Origin: Massilia sp. WG5 | GTDB taxonomy: Bacteria > Pseudomonadota > Gammaproteobacteria > Burkholderiales > Burkholderiaceae_D | NCBI RefSeq assembly: GCF_001412595.2 | Contig: NZ_CP012640.2 | Span: 1,426,001 to 1,490,000, forward strand | DNA length: 64,000 bases | Reading direction: 5' to 3' | Shown: piece by piece, positions 1-8,964 of the stretch | Layout: every line of letters starts with the position of its first letter | Position numbering within the stretch: position 1 is the stretch's first letter | Made by a program: the position numbers and the translations under genes | The notes under the pieces: model-generated | What the model saw: the letters and a program-made list of their open reading frames with translations, nothing else | The model's database searches: none | Told to the model about the DNA's origin: nothing

Positions 1-458
1 AGCTCGTTCAGGTAAAACCCGCACAGCAGCGCCGTCTTCTCGATCGGCAGCATGCCGCCGACCCAATCGGCGTCGATCAGGGTGCGCAGCTCGGACTTGC
101 CGGAGAAGGAAATCGACAGCGGCTGGAAGGTCTGCAGCACGCCGCGCAGCTTGGACAGCGGCCGCTTGGCCCCTTTCGCGACCACGCCGATACGCCCATG
201 GTCGCGCGTAAACATGTCGACGATGAGGCTGGTTTCCTTGTACGGATAGCTGTGCAGCACGAAGCCGGGCTGGCCCAGCACGCGGCTGTCGCGCGCCAGG
301 GCGCGGCGGCGTTCGGGCTTGGGCGCGGGGGCCGGCGGTGGTGCCACAGGCGCAGGCGCCGCCGGCGCCGCAACGGCGGGCTGCACCGCATACGGCGCGG
401 CGGCTTCCTGCGCCTGCTCGGGGTGCTTGTCCTGCTGGTCGTCGTCCTGGCCGTGCAT
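1..458 (-). CDS. recO: DNA repair protein RecO (partial, C-terminus beyond window)
   Basis: RecO works with RecF and RecR to load RecA at single-stranded gaps. The visible N-terminal part carries the OB-fold region, including [15 protein letters not shown] and a [12 protein letters not shown] stretch typical of RecO. The chosen ATG (456-458 on the minus strand) gives about 45 Ala/Pro-rich residues before the conserved core, longer than in E. coli RecO. It is 25 bp downstream of era, as the last visible gene of the lepA-lepB-DUF4845-rnc-era-recO operon. The reading frame is open to the window edge, so the C-terminal half cannot be judged. Family assignment is secure; the exact start is less certain. 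Confidence 0.9.
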   Translation of the reverse strand, partial: MHGQDDDQQDKHPEQAQEAAAPYAVQPAVAAPAAPAPVAPPPAPAPKPERRRALARDSRVLGQPGFVLHSYPYKETSLIVDMFTRDHGRIGVVAKGAKRPLSKLRGVLQTFQPLSISFSGKSELRTLIDADWVGGMLPIEKTALLCGFYLNE

Positions 459-483
459 GCGCGCGGGTGTCGTCGTCGAGGGC

Positions 484-1401
484 TTATTCGTAGCCGTAGG
501 CGCGCAGGCCGGCTTCGTTGTCGGCCCAGCCCGACTTCACCTTGACCCAGATCTCCAGGTACACGGGGCCGCCGAACAGCTTTTCCATGTCCAGGCGCGA
601 CTGGGTCGAGATCTCTTTCAGGCGCGCGCCCTTGTTACCGATGATCATGGCCTTGTGCGTGTCGCGCTCCACCAGGATGGCGGCGAAGACGCGGCGCAGA
701 TTGCCTTCCTGCTCGAATTTTTCGATCAGCACCGTGCTGGTGTAGGGCAGCTCGTCGCCCAGCAGGCGGAACACCTTTTCGCGGACGATCTCGGCGGCCA
801 GGAATTTCTCGCTGCGGTCGGTGATGTCGTCCGGGCCGAACACCGGCGGATTTTCCGGCAGGTGGCTGCGGATTTCCTTTTCCAGCGCATCGACCTGGAA
901 GCGCAGCTTGGCCGACACCGGCACCACGGCCGTGAAGTCGCGCAGGCCGGCGACCTTGGCCGCGAAGGGCATCAGCTCGGCCTTGTCCTTCATGCGGTCG
1001 GACTTGTTGATCACCAGGATCACCGGGACATTCTTCGGCAGCATGTCCAGCACCTGCTGGTCGGCCGGGCCGAAGGCGCCGGCTTCGACCAGGAACAGGA
1101 TCACGTCGGAGGCGGTCAGGGTGTTCGAGACCGTCTTGTTGAGCGTCTTGTTCAGCGCGTTCGCATGGCGGGTCTGGAAGCCCGGGGTGTCGACGTAGAT
1201 GAACTGGGCGTCGTCGCGGGTCTGGATGCCGGTGATGCGGTGGCGCGTGGTCTGGGCCTTGCGCGAGGTGATCGACACCTTCGCGCCGATCAGCACGTTC
1301 ATCAGGGTCGACTTGCCCACGTTGGGACGGCCGACGATGGCGATGTAGCCGCAGCGGAAATCTGCGGGAGTGCTGTCGTCCTGGGTGGTCTCGATGTTCA
1401 T
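484..1401 (-). CDS. era: GTPase Era
   Basis: Essential GTPase that binds the 3' end of 16S rRNA and assists 30S subunit maturation. The 305-residue protein has G1 GRPNVGKST at about residues 24-32, the G3 DTPG motif, G4 NKSD, and a C-terminal KH domain with the [11 protein letters not shown] loop. Length is normal for Era. The start lies 22 bp downstream of the rnc stop, matching the conserved rnc-era order, so the two are almost certainly cotranscribed. No unusual features. Confidence 0.97.
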   Translation of the reverse strand: MNIETTQDDSTPADFRCGYIAIVGRPNVGKSTLMNVLIGAKVSITSRKAQTTRHRITGIQTRDDAQFIYVDTPGFQTRHANALNKTLNKTVSNTLTASDVILFLVEAGAFGPADQQVLDMLPKNVPVILVINKSDRMKDKAELMPFAAKVAGLRDFTAVVPVSAKLRFQVDALEKEIRSHLPENPPVFGPDDITDRSEKFLAAEIVREKVFRLLGDELPYTSTVLIEKFEQEGNLRRVFAAILVERDTHKAMIIGNKGARLKEISTQSRLDMEKLFGGPVYLEIWVKVKSGWADNEAGLRAYGYE

Positions 1402-1423
1402 GCTGCTGTTTTCCTGGTTTGAT

Positions 1424-2266
1424 TCATGGATGCCGGCTTTGCGGCTGGGCCTGCTTTGCTTCGGCGACGTCGCCGTCCGCCGGCACGCCGGTCTGGGTGG
1501 CGCTTTGGTCCGCGCTCTGGTCCGTCGCGATGCCGGCCAGCTTCAACTGGGCCGAACGCGGACGGCTCTTGCGCCCGCCGCCGGAGCCCTTCTGCACCGC
1601 CTGCTCCGCGACTTCGAGGGCGAGGCGCGCCGCCGCCTGCTCGCCGGCGCGGCGGCTGCCGCCGCGTCCGAAGACCTGGATGCCGAGCTTGGGCACCAGG
1701 CATTCGATCTCGAATTCCTGGCTGTGGGCGGCGCCGTGGGTCGCCACCACGTTATAGGTCGGCAGCGAAATCTTTTTGCTCTGCAGGAATTCCTGCAGCA
1801 GCGTCTTGGCATCCTTGCCGAGGGTGCGCGGATCGACCGAGTCCAGCAGCGGGATGTAGAAGGCGCGGATCGCGTCGCGCGCGCTGTCGAAGCCGCTGTC
1901 GAGGAAGATGGCGCCCAGCAGGGCTTCGAGGGTGTCGGCCAGGATCGAAGGGCGGCGGAAACCGCCCGACTTGAGTTCCCCCTCGCCCAGGCGCAGGAAT
2001 TGCGACAGTTCGATCTTCTGGGCAATCTCGTACAGCGATTGCTGCTTGACCAGGTTGGCGCGCAGGCGCGACAGGTCGCCTTCGGGCAGGTCCTTGAAGC
2101 GTTCGTACAGGACCGAGGCCACCACGCAGTTGAGGATCGAATCTCCGAGGAACTCCAGGCGCTCGTTATGCAGGCTGCTGTGGCTACGGTGGGTCAGCGC
2201 CTGCTGGAGCAGGCTGGGGTCCCGGAACGTATAACCGAGGCGAGTTTGCAATAACTGAAGATTCAT
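1424..2266 (-). CDS. rnc: Ribonuclease III
   Basis: Double-strand-specific endoribonuclease for rRNA and mRNA processing. The catalytic signature [13 protein letters not shown] lies at residues 34-46, with acidic residues E38 and D42 in place, followed by a dsRNA-binding domain at roughly 155-225. At 280 residues it is longer than E. coli RNase III (226) because of a charged, Ala/Gln-rich C-terminal tail after the dsRBD. Such tails are common in this family branch, so the length is not taken as an error. A strong hairpin stands just upstream of the start codon (2284-2305). Confidence 0.96.
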   Translation of the reverse strand: MNLQLLQTRLGYTFRDPSLLQQALTHRSHSSLHNERLEFLGDSILNCVVASVLYERFKDLPEGDLSRLRANLVKQQSLYEIAQKIELSQFLRLGEGELKSGGFRRPSILADTLEALLGAIFLDSGFDSARDAIRAFYIPLLDSVDPRTLGKDAKTLLQEFLQSKKISLPTYNVVATHGAAHSQEFEIECLVPKLGIQVFGRGGSRRAGEQAAARLALEVAEQAVQKGSGGGRKSRPRSAQLKLAGIATDQSADQSATQTGVPADGDVAEAKQAQPQSRHP

Positions 2267-2283
2267 TGTCGTTTCATTTTGCG

Positions 2284-2305
2284 TGAGTCCGGCAGAGCGG
2301 ACTCA
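2284..2305 (-). promoter_or_regulatory. Hairpin in the rnc leader
   Basis: Perfect 8-bp arms TGAGTCCG and CGGACTCA with a 6-nt loop, in the 60-bp gap between the DUF4845 gene and rnc, about 18 nt upstream of the rnc ATG. There is no U-tract, so it is not an intrinsic terminator. In E. coli RNase III cleaves a hairpin in its own leader to control its level. An analogous role here is inference only. Confidence 0.45.
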
Positions 2306-2326
2306 TGCCCGACCCTGCCCGGTTTA

Positions 2327-2725
2327 TTACTTGGCAGCCGCGTCGGCCTTGGCTGCCACTTCTCCGCTCGGATCGGTGGTGCCGGCGAAATCGAGCAGCA
2401 GGCTGACGTTGCCGGCCAGCGGAATCCGTTTTTCGTAGGCGAAGCTGACTTCGGCCTGGCCGTTGTCGCGGGTAATCACCAGGTCACGGCTGGAGATGGC
2501 GGTGATGTTGTTGATCTCCGCATTCCGTTCGAAGGCCTGCTGCATCTCGCGGGTCCCGCCGCCGGCCGCCTTGGCTTGCACGATGGCATTCTTGATCGAA
2601 CGGTATTCGGCCCAGGCCGGAAATACCTTCATCGCCACCAGCGCCACCGCGCCGAGCACCACCAGCACCACAATCAGGCCGGACAGCGAAACGCCGGCCT
2701 CCCTACCCATTCCTGCCTGTCGCAT
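2327..2725 (-). CDS. DUF4845 family membrane protein
   Basis: 132-residue protein of unknown function, conserved between lepB and rnc in betaproteobacteria. Residues 10-33 form one hydrophobic segment (GVSLSGLIVVLVVLGAVAL), resembling a prepilin-like or simple N-terminal anchor, followed by a small soluble domain that would face the periplasm. It sits 15 bp downstream of lepB in the same operon. A role linked to protein export is suggested only by its neighbours. The family assignment rests on sequence pattern and context. Confidence 0.85.
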   Translation of the reverse strand: MRQAGMGREAGVSLSGLIVVLVVLGAVALVAMKVFPAWAEYRSIKNAIVQAKAAGGGTREMQQAFERNAEINNITAISSRDLVITRDNGQAEVSFAYEKRIPLAGNVSLLLDFAGTTDPSGEVAAKADAAAK

Positions 2726-2740
2726 CCGCGCCTCCGCCTG

Positions 2741-3658
2741 TCAGTGGATACCGCCGATGCGCTTCGGGTTACTGAAGTTCATCCAAACAAGCACAGCCTT
2801 GCCGACGATGTTCTGGTCCGGCACGAAGCCCCAGTAGCGGCTGTCTGCACTGTTGTCGCGGTTATCGCCCATCATGAAATAATTGCCTTCCGGTACGATA
2901 CAGGTAAATTTATCGTAGGAATAGGTGCAATTTTCGTGATGCGGAAAGTCCGGGTCGACCGCAGCCAGGTTGATCGAGCGCTGTCCGTCCATGTTCAGGA
3001 TACGGTGCGGCGCATTCGGGAGCTTCTCCACGAACTGCTTGTGGTACACGGGACGCTCGTCGTCGAGGTAATCGTCCATCGGCTCGTACTGGACAGCAAC
3101 CCCGTTGACGGTCAGGCGCTTGTTCTCGTAAACGATTTTATCACCCGGCACGCCGATGACGCGCTTGATGTAGTCCTGGCTCATGTCTTTCGGGTATTTG
3201 AAGACCATGACGTCGCCGCGCTGCGGGTTGCCGACTTCGACGATCTTCTTGTTGATCACCGGCAGGCGGATACCGTAGTCGAACTTGTTCACCAGGATCA
3301 GGTCGCCCACCAGCAGGGTCGGCACCATCGACGAGGATGGGATCTTGAAGGGCTCGAACAGGAAGGAGCGCAGGAAGAACACCAGCGCGATCACCGGGAA
3401 AAAGCTGCCCGAGTACTCGACCCAGGTCGGCTGGCGCAGGATCGACGCTTCCAGCGCCGCGCGGTTGCCGTTGTCGACCTTGATGCCGTCGGCGGTCAGC
3501 TTGGCGCGGTGCGAGTCGTACTCGGCCAGGGCGGCGTCGGCTTTCGCGCGGCGCTGCTTGGACAGCACGAAGACATCGAGGAACCAGATGACGCCCGTGA
3601 CCACCATCGCCACGAACAGGATCAGCGCAAAATTTCCCAGGATCGGTTGCAGATTCAT
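2741..3658 (-). CDS. lepB: Signal peptidase I
   Basis: Membrane-bound serine protease that removes signal peptides from exported proteins. There is an N-terminal transmembrane segment (residues about 8-32), a cytoplasmic loop, a second segment near 86-100, then the catalytic domain. The nucleophile is S110 in IPSSSMVPTL and the general-base lysine is K165 in DYIKRVIGVPGD. The C-terminal box GDNRDNSADSR is present. Length (305) is normal. It lies 20 bp downstream of lepA, the conserved lepA-lepB pairing. Confidence 0.97.
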   Translation of the reverse strand: MNLQPILGNFALILFVAMVVTGVIWFLDVFVLSKQRRAKADAALAEYDSHRAKLTADGIKVDNGNRAALEASILRQPTWVEYSGSFFPVIALVFFLRSFLFEPFKIPSSSMVPTLLVGDLILVNKFDYGIRLPVINKKIVEVGNPQRGDVMVFKYPKDMSQDYIKRVIGVPGDKIVYENKRLTVNGVAVQYEPMDDYLDDERPVYHKQFVEKLPNAPHRILNMDGQRSINLAAVDPDFPHHENCTYSYDKFTCIVPEGNYFMMGDNRDNSADSRYWGFVPDQNIVGKAVLVWMNFSNPKRIGGIH

Positions 3659-3678
3659 CGCTTGTCAGTCTTTCCTTC

Positions 3679-5472
3679 TTATTTGTCTTCTACCTGCAGG
3701 ATGGCCAGGAAGGCCTCTTGCGGGATCTCCACCGAGCCCACCTGCTTCATGCGCTTCTTGCCGGCCTTCTGCTTTTCCAGCAGTTTCTTCTTGCGCGAGA
3801 TGTCGCCGCCGTAGCACTTGGCCAGCACGTTCTTGCGCAGCGCCTTGACGTTTTCACGCGAGATGATGGTCGCCCCGATCGCGGCCTGGATCGCCACGTC
3901 GAACATCTGGCGCGGGATCAGTTCGCGCATCTTCGCCGCCACCTGGCGGCCGCGGTAAGGCGCGTTGGCGCGGTGCACGATGATCGCCAGCGCATCGACC
4001 TTCTCGCTGTTGATCAGCATGTCGACCTTGACGACGTCGGCGGCGCGGTATTCCTTGAACTCGTAGTCCATCGAGGCATAGCCGCGCGAGGTCGACTTCA
4101 GGCGGTCGAAGAAGTCCAGCACGATCTCCGCCATCGGGATTTCGTAGTGCAGCTTGACCTGGCGGCCGTGGTAGGCCATGTCCATCTGGACGCCGCGCTT
4201 GCCGTTACACAGGGTCATCACCGAACCCACGTATTCCTGCGGCATGTAGAGATTGACGTCGACGATCGGCTCGCGCACCTCGTTGATCTTGGACGGCTCC
4301 GGCATCTTCGACGGATTGTCGACGCGGATGATCGAACCGTCGCGCATCTCGACCTCGTACACCACCGTCGGCGCGGTCGTGATCAGGTCCATGTCGAATT
4401 CGCGCTCCAGGCGCTCCTGCACGATTTCCATGTGCAGCAGGCCCAGGAAGCCGCAGCGGAAGCCGAAGCCCAGCGCCTGCGACACTTCCGGCTCGTACAT
4501 CAGGGCGGCGTCGTTCAGCTTCAGCTTTTCCAGCGAGTCGCGCAGGGCGTCGTACTGGTTGGCCTCGACCGGGAACAGGCCGGCGAAGACCTGCGGCTGG
4601 ACTTCCTTGAAGCCCGGCAGCGGCGCCGGGGCCGGCTTCTGCGCCAGGGTCACGGTATCGCCGACCTTGGCGGCCTTCAGTTCCTTGATGCCGGCGATCA
4701 CGAAGCCGACCTGGCCTGCGCTCAGCTCGTTCAGCTGCACCGAACGCGGGCTGAACACGCCGACCTGCTCGACCAGCTGCTGGGAGCCGGTCGCCATCAG
4801 CAGGATCTTGTCCTTCGGGCGCAGGGTGCCGTTGACCACGCGCACCAGCATCACGACGCCGACATAGCTGTCATACCAGGAGTCGACGATCAGGGCCTGC
4901 AGCGGCGCCTCCGGATCGCCTTGCGGCGGCGGGACTTTCGCGATCAGGGTTTCCAGCACGTCTTCCACGCCCAGGCCGGTCTTGGCCGAGCAGACCGTGG
5001 CGTCGCTGGCGTCGATGCCGATCACGTCCTCGATCTCTTTCTTCGCATTGTCCGGATCGGCGTGCGGCAGGTCGATCTTGTTCAGGATCGGCACCACTTC
5101 CACGCCCAGGTCGAGCGCGGTGTAGCAGTTGGCGACGGTCTGCGCCTCCACGCCCTGCGAGGCGTCGACCACCAGCAGCGCGCCCTCGCAGGCCGACAGC
5201 GAACGCGAGACTTCATAGGAGAAGTCGACGTGGCCCGGGGTGTCGATCAGGTTCAGGTTGTAGATCTGGCCGTCGCGCGCCTTGTACTGCAGCGCCGCGG
5301 TCTGGGCCTTGATGGTAATGCCGCGCTCGCGCTCCAGGTCCATCGAGTCGAGCACCTGCGCGTCCATTTCACGTTCGGACAGGCCGCCGCACATCTGGAT
5401 GATGCGGTCAGCCAGCGTCGACTTGCCGTGATCGATGTGGGCGATGATGGAGAAGTTACGTATGTTTTTCAT
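3679..5472 (-). CDS. lepA: Elongation factor 4 (LepA), ribosome back-translocase
   Basis: Translation GTPase that acts on stalled or mistranslocated ribosomes. The start [19 protein letters not shown] matches the family start exactly; an ATG two codons upstream (5478) is a possible alternative. It shows the P-loop [29 protein letters not shown]-like domains, and the LepA-specific C-terminal domain ending in a lysine-rich tail. At 597 residues it is the standard size. It is first in the lepA-lepB-DUF4845-rnc-era-recO operon. A terminator-like hairpin lies just upstream at 5502-5545. Confidence 0.98.
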   Translation of the reverse strand: MKNIRNFSIIAHIDHGKSTLADRIIQMCGGLSEREMDAQVLDSMDLERERGITIKAQTAALQYKARDGQIYNLNLIDTPGHVDFSYEVSRSLSACEGALLVVDASQGVEAQTVANCYTALDLGVEVVPILNKIDLPHADPDNAKKEIEDVIGIDASDATVCSAKTGLGVEDVLETLIAKVPPPQGDPEAPLQALIVDSWYDSYVGVVMLVRVVNGTLRPKDKILLMATGSQQLVEQVGVFSPRSVQLNELSAGQVGFVIAGIKELKAAKVGDTVTLAQKPAPAPLPGFKEVQPQVFAGLFPVEANQYDALRDSLEKLKLNDAALMYEPEVSQALGFGFRCGFLGLLHMEIVQERLEREFDMDLITTAPTVVYEVEMRDGSIIRVDNPSKMPEPSKINEVREPIVDVNLYMPQEYVGSVMTLCNGKRGVQMDMAYHGRQVKLHYEIPMAEIVLDFFDRLKSTSRGYASMDYEFKEYRAADVVKVDMLINSEKVDALAIIVHRANAPYRGRQVAAKMRELIPRQMFDVAIQAAIGATIISRENVKALRKNVLAKCYGGDISRKKKLLEKQKAGKKRMKQVGSVEIPQEAFLAILQVEDK

Positions 5473-5501
5473 TAACATGCAGTGTCGGGGACAATACGAA
5501 A

Positions 5502-5545
5502 AAAGCGCTCAGTCGGGGCTCCAAGCCGCCCCAGGCGAGCGCTTT
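5502..5545 (-). terminator. Intrinsic-terminator-like hairpin just upstream of lepA
   Basis: On the minus strand, arms AAAGCGCTC and GAGCGCTTT are perfectly complementary, with an inner GGGGC/GCCCC pairing, followed by a T-run. It ends about 24 nt before the lepA start. It may stop minus-strand transcription arriving from the mucD-glutaredoxin side, or act as an attenuator in the lepA leader. A TAAAAT box on the minus strand at about 5573 (GGTAAAATGC) could be the lepA -10 element, which would place the hairpin inside the leader. Confidence 0.6.
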
Positions 5546-5717
5546 CGTCAAGCGGGAGAATTCAAACCGTGCATTTTACCGGATTTCGGGTCAGAAAGCC
5601 GGGTTTCCGGCGGGGCTCTTAACTACCTCGCATCAATTGCAGCTCATCAAGTATTCATCCTTCCTGCCGTAAAAGAGGCAAGACCTCGAGCTTCCCTATT
5701 TCCGACGCGGACCAACC

Positions 5718-6677
5718 ATGATTATCGCCTCAGACCCCCAGGCCTGGAAAGCGCGCCAGCGCCTGCCGTTCCACGAACGCATCCTCGCGCTCCCGCCGGA
5801 GGTGTGCGCGCTGGTACACCAGGTCAACGTGGCCTCGGGGCTGGACGCGGTGCCGGTGCCGGTCGCGCCCACCTCCGGCCTGCGCCGCGAACTGGGCGAG
5901 GCCATCTGCGGCATGCCGGCCGGCGTGCGCGAGCTGGTCGATCCGCTGCTGCTCGGCATCTGCCTGGGACAGGGGCTGGGCTCCTCGGGCATCACCGACG
6001 TCGTCGCCGACGCGCAGGGCCGGCTCCTCGGCTGCGTGGTCCTGCTCGACATCGGCCTGCTGGCCCCGCACGGCGCCAATTCCTGGGCCACGTGGAAGGA
6101 AAACCTGCCCTTCCTGTCCGGCGGCGAGTACACGCTGGCGGCGACGATCGCCAGCCCGGACCGGGACACGCGCGCCGGCGCCATGCAATACCTGCTGCTG
6201 CACGAGTTCGGCCATGTGCTGAGCGCCGGCCATCGTTTCCTGCCCGCGTGGTGGGAAGCCGTGCCCGCGCGCCCCTTCGCCTTCCTCGACCTGAGCTGGC
6301 GCATGGGCCCCGATGCGCGCTTCGTGCCGCATCCCGGTGCGGACTTCGACTTGCGCGGGGTGGTGGATTTCTATGGCGACAGGAAGCTCGACAGCGACGC
6401 CCTGCTGGCCGCCTGCGCCGGCCTGGAAGGCAGCGAGTTCGCCAGCCTGTACGGCGCCACCAATCCCTACGACGATTTTGCCGAGTGTTTCGCGAGCTAT
6501 GTCCATTGCGAATTGCTGGACCGCCCGCAGACACTCGCGGTGGAAGCCGGCGGCAGTCCGGCGGCCTGGCTGGAACCCTTCTGGGACAGCCCGCGCAGCC
6601 TGCGCAAGCGCCGCTTCATGGAATGCCTGATGGGATCGGCGCAGACGGCGCCGGCGCCGGTGGCGCTCGCCGCCTGA
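5718..6677 (+). CDS. Putative zinc metallopeptidase (zincin fold), unknown substrate
   Basis: 319-residue soluble protein without a signal peptide. HEFGHVLSAGH at residues 162-172 contains the HExxH zinc-binding and catalytic motif of zincin peptidases. A downstream acidic stretch, NPYDDFAECFASYVH, could supply the third zinc ligand and an ExxAxxxA-type helix. I do not recognise a named family. It is on the plus strand, between the minus-strand glutaredoxin-like gene (only 6 bp away, convergent) and lepA, so it looks like a single-gene insertion into an otherwise conserved block. The zincin assignment is well supported by motif; the biological role is unknown. Confidence 0.75.
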   Translation: MIIASDPQAWKARQRLPFHERILALPPEVCALVHQVNVASGLDAVPVPVAPTSGLRRELGEAICGMPAGVRELVDPLLLGICLGQGLGSSGITDVVADAQGRLLGCVVLLDIGLLAPHGANSWATWKENLPFLSGGEYTLAATIASPDRDTRAGAMQYLLLHEFGHVLSAGHRFLPAWWEAVPARPFAFLDLSWRMGPDARFVPHPGADFDLRGVVDFYGDRKLDSDALLAACAGLEGSEFASLYGATNPYDDFAECFASYVHCELLDRPQTLAVEAGGSPAAWLEPFWDSPRSLRKRRFMECLMGSAQTAPAPVALAA

Positions 6678-6683
6678 GGAGGC

Positions 6684-6953
6684 TCAGGCGGCTTGTTCGA
6701 TCCCGAGCTGACGTCGCAGCGCTGCTTCGTCGAGGAAATAGTGGCACAGCTCGGGACCGTCCGGATCGGCGCCGACCAGCACCGGCACCAGCTCGTCGTA
6801 GCGCGCGACCAGGCGCGGGTCGGCATCCACATCCACGACATCGACGCTGAAGGCCAGCCCTTCGCGCGCCATGAAGGCGCGCAGGGCCTCGAGCATGTCC
6901 TCGCACAAGTGGCAGTAGCTGCGTGAATACAGGGTGAAACGCGGCGTGCTCAT
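6684..6953 (-). CDS. Glutaredoxin-like family protein (thioredoxin fold)
   Basis: 89-residue protein starting MSTPRFTLYSRSYCHLCEDM. The Cys14-His-Leu-Cys17 redox motif follows the first beta strand, as in glutaredoxins, and the remaining pattern VDVDADPRLVARYDELVPVL fits the thioredoxin fold with the cis-proline loop at the VPVL region. It matches the DUF836-type glutaredoxins that usually sit between mucD and lepA in betaproteobacteria. It starts 8 bp downstream of the mucD stop, so the two are cotranscribed. Substrate unknown; a thiol-disulfide role linked to envelope quality control is plausible. Confidence 0.88.
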   Translation of the reverse strand: MSTPRFTLYSRSYCHLCEDMLEALRAFMAREGLAFSVDVVDVDADPRLVARYDELVPVLVGADPDGPELCHYFLDEAALRRQLGIEQAA

Positions 6954-6961
6954 TGCATCCC

Positions 6962-8449
6962 TTACTGGCGCGGCTTGATCACGACATAGCGCGTGACGTT
7001 GTCGCGCCGTACCAGCAGCGCCACGGTCTTCTTCGCATCCAGCTTGGCGACCAGGCCGTTGAACTGGGCGACGTTGCTGACCTCGGCATTGTTGATCTGC
7101 AGGATCAGGTCGCCCGGCTCGATGCCGGCGGCGGCGGCGCGACCGTCCGCGAAGTCGACCAGCACACCGGACTCCAGCTTCAACTCGCGCTTCTGGGCCG
7201 GGGTCAGGTCCGACACCTGCAGGCCGAGGGCATTGGTGGACTGCTCGGGCGTCTTCTTCTTCGGCTGGGGCTTGGCGCCGGGCGCCTGCTCGTCCTGCAG
7301 CTCGACGATGGTGACCGGCAGGTCGATCTGGCTGCCGCGGCGCCAGACGGTGACGCTGGCGCGGCTGCCGACGGCGCTGCCGCCGACCTGGCGCGGCAGG
7401 TCCGAACTCTTCTCGATGTCCTTGCCGTTGAATTTCAGGATGATGTCGCCGACCTTGACGCCGCCCTTGTCGGCAGGACCGCCCGGCTCGACCATCGCGA
7501 CCTCGGCGCCGCGCGCGCGGCCCAGGCCCAGCGACTCGGCGACGTCGCGCGTGACTTCGCTGATCTGCACGCCGAGGCGTCCACGCGTGACCTTGCCGGT
7601 CTTCTTGATCTGGTCGGCCACCCGCATCACTTCGTCGATCGGCACCGCGAAGGAGATGCCGTTGTAGGCGCCGGACAGGGTCGCGATCTGCGAATTGATG
7701 CCGATGACCTCACCGCGCATGTTGATCAGCGGGCCGCCCGAGTTGCCGGGATTGACCGCGACGTCGCTCTGGATCAGCGGCAGGTATTCGCCGGTGTCGC
7801 GCGCCTTGGCCGAGATGATGCCGGCCGTGACCGTGTTTTCCAGGTTGAAGGGCGAGCCGATCGCGATCACCCATTCGCCGACACGGATCCGGTTCGAATC
7901 GCCGATCCGCAGCGACGGCAGGTTGCGGGCCTCGACCTTCAGCAGGGCGACGTCGCTGCGCTTGTCGGCGCCCAGCACCTTGGCCTTGAATTCGCGGCGG
8001 TCGGTGAGCGTCACCGTGACCTCGTCCGCGCCCTCGACCACGTGGGCGTTCGTCATGACGTAGCCGTCGTCGGAAATGATGAAGCCGGAGCCGACCCCGC
8101 GCTGCACTTCTTCTTCCTGGGGCTGCTGGGATCCGCGTCCGCCGCGGCCGCCGCGCGGCGGCATCTGGCCGCCGAAGAAGCGGCGCAGGAATTCCTGCAT
8201 CTCGTCGTCCGCCCCGCCCTGGCCGAGCTTCACGCGCTCGGTGGTGCGGATGTTGACGACTGCCGGGCCGGCCTTGTCGACCAGGTCGGCGAAATCGGGC
8301 AGGCCGGCGACCGGCGGGGTGACCACGGGCGCGGCGCCGGCTGCGGCTGCGGCTGCAGGCGCCGCGGCCAGGGCGGCCGTGGAGAACATCAGACTCGCGC
8401 CCGCAAACATGAGGGCCGACAGGATCGTGCTACCAGTTTTGCTTGTCAT
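6962..8449 (-). CDS. mucD: Periplasmic serine protease of the DegP/MucD (HtrA) family
   Basis: 495 residues. An N-terminal signal peptide ends near AAPAAAAA. The trypsin-like domain has His in TNAHVVEGADEV, Asp in KRSDVALLKV and Ser in VNPGNSGGPLI, followed by two PDZ domains (RGRLGVQI and LGLQVSDLTP regions). HtrA proteases degrade or refold damaged envelope proteins, and MucD also tunes the sigma-E response. It lies downstream of rpoE and an rseA-like gene, the usual sigma-E operon, but rseB is missing between them and a 177-bp gap takes its place. The choice between degP, degQ and mucD as symbol rests on context. Confidence 0.93.
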   Translation of the reverse strand: MTSKTGSTILSALMFAGASLMFSTAALAAAPAAAAAAGAAPVVTPPVAGLPDFADLVDKAGPAVVNIRTTERVKLGQGGADDEMQEFLRRFFGGQMPPRGGRGGRGSQQPQEEEVQRGVGSGFIISDDGYVMTNAHVVEGADEVTVTLTDRREFKAKVLGADKRSDVALLKVEARNLPSLRIGDSNRIRVGEWVIAIGSPFNLENTVTAGIISAKARDTGEYLPLIQSDVAVNPGNSGGPLINMRGEVIGINSQIATLSGAYNGISFAVPIDEVMRVADQIKKTGKVTRGRLGVQISEVTRDVAESLGLGRARGAEVAMVEPGGPADKGGVKVGDIILKFNGKDIEKSSDLPRQVGGSAVGSRASVTVWRRGSQIDLPVTIVELQDEQAPGAKPQPKKKTPEQSTNALGLQVSDLTPAQKRELKLESGVLVDFADGRAAAAGIEPGDLILQINNAEVSNVAQFNGLVAKLDAKKTVALLVRRDNVTRYVVIKPRQ

Positions 8450-8626
8450 GGGATCGATGGGTGTTCAGGCTTAAATTAATGTAATGGTAAGCCAAAATAC
8501 CAACGTTGTCGCCACGGTACAGACCGATGGGTGCGGCTTCCACGGCGCCGCGTGGAGCACCTGGCAAAACCCGCATGGCGCCCTTGCATCGCCTCACCCT
8601 GCGGATTTTGTCAGGCGCTCTTGAGC

Positions 8627-8911
8627 TCAGCGCGGGCCGGCGGTGGCGGCGGCCGTTTCGACGGCGCCGGTCGCGCGCTTGCTCGGCGCGGGCTCGGCCG
8701 CGAGGCGCGCAGCGAGGCGCTCCGCGAAGCCGGGCGACAGCTCGGCCGTGGCCTCGGCGCGCAGGACGTCGCCGATGTGGTGGTAAGTATCCCAGGCCTG
8801 CTCGCCCTCCGGTCCGCCCAGCGCGGCCATGGCCAGCTCCAGGTCGGATTCGGCGGTTTCGCCGTCCATCAGGGCAGAGATGTATTCACGGTTTTTTTTG
8901 TTGGCGTCCAT
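8627..8911 (-). CDS. rseA: RseA-like sigma-E anti-sigma factor, short form without membrane segment
   Basis: 94 residues. MDANKKNREYISALMDGE and the following GPEGEQAWDTYHHIGDVLR match the N-terminal sigma-E-binding domain of RseA/MucA. The protein then stops in an Ala/Pro linker, where the family normally continues into a transmembrane helix and a periplasmic domain bound by RseB. None of the frames in the next 177 bp encodes a membrane segment, so this looks like deletion, not a simple frameshift. It lies 53 bp downstream of rpoE. If expressed it would be a soluble anti-sigma factor that cannot be released by the DegS-RseP cascade. Function of this short form is inferred. Confidence 0.8.
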   Translation of the reverse strand: MDANKKNREYISALMDGETAESDLELAMAALGGPEGEQAWDTYHHIGDVLRAEATAELSPGFAERLAARLAAEPAPSKRATGAVETAAATAGPR

Positions 8912-8964
8912 CTTGGTTCCATCACGTCGGTCTTCAGATCCTCGTTGTAAATCTGTTTCGCTGG

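Noticed and set aside
8450..8626. Small open frames in the rseA-mucD gap
   Set aside because: They have no ribosome site, are Arg-rich and do not resemble RseA or RseB.
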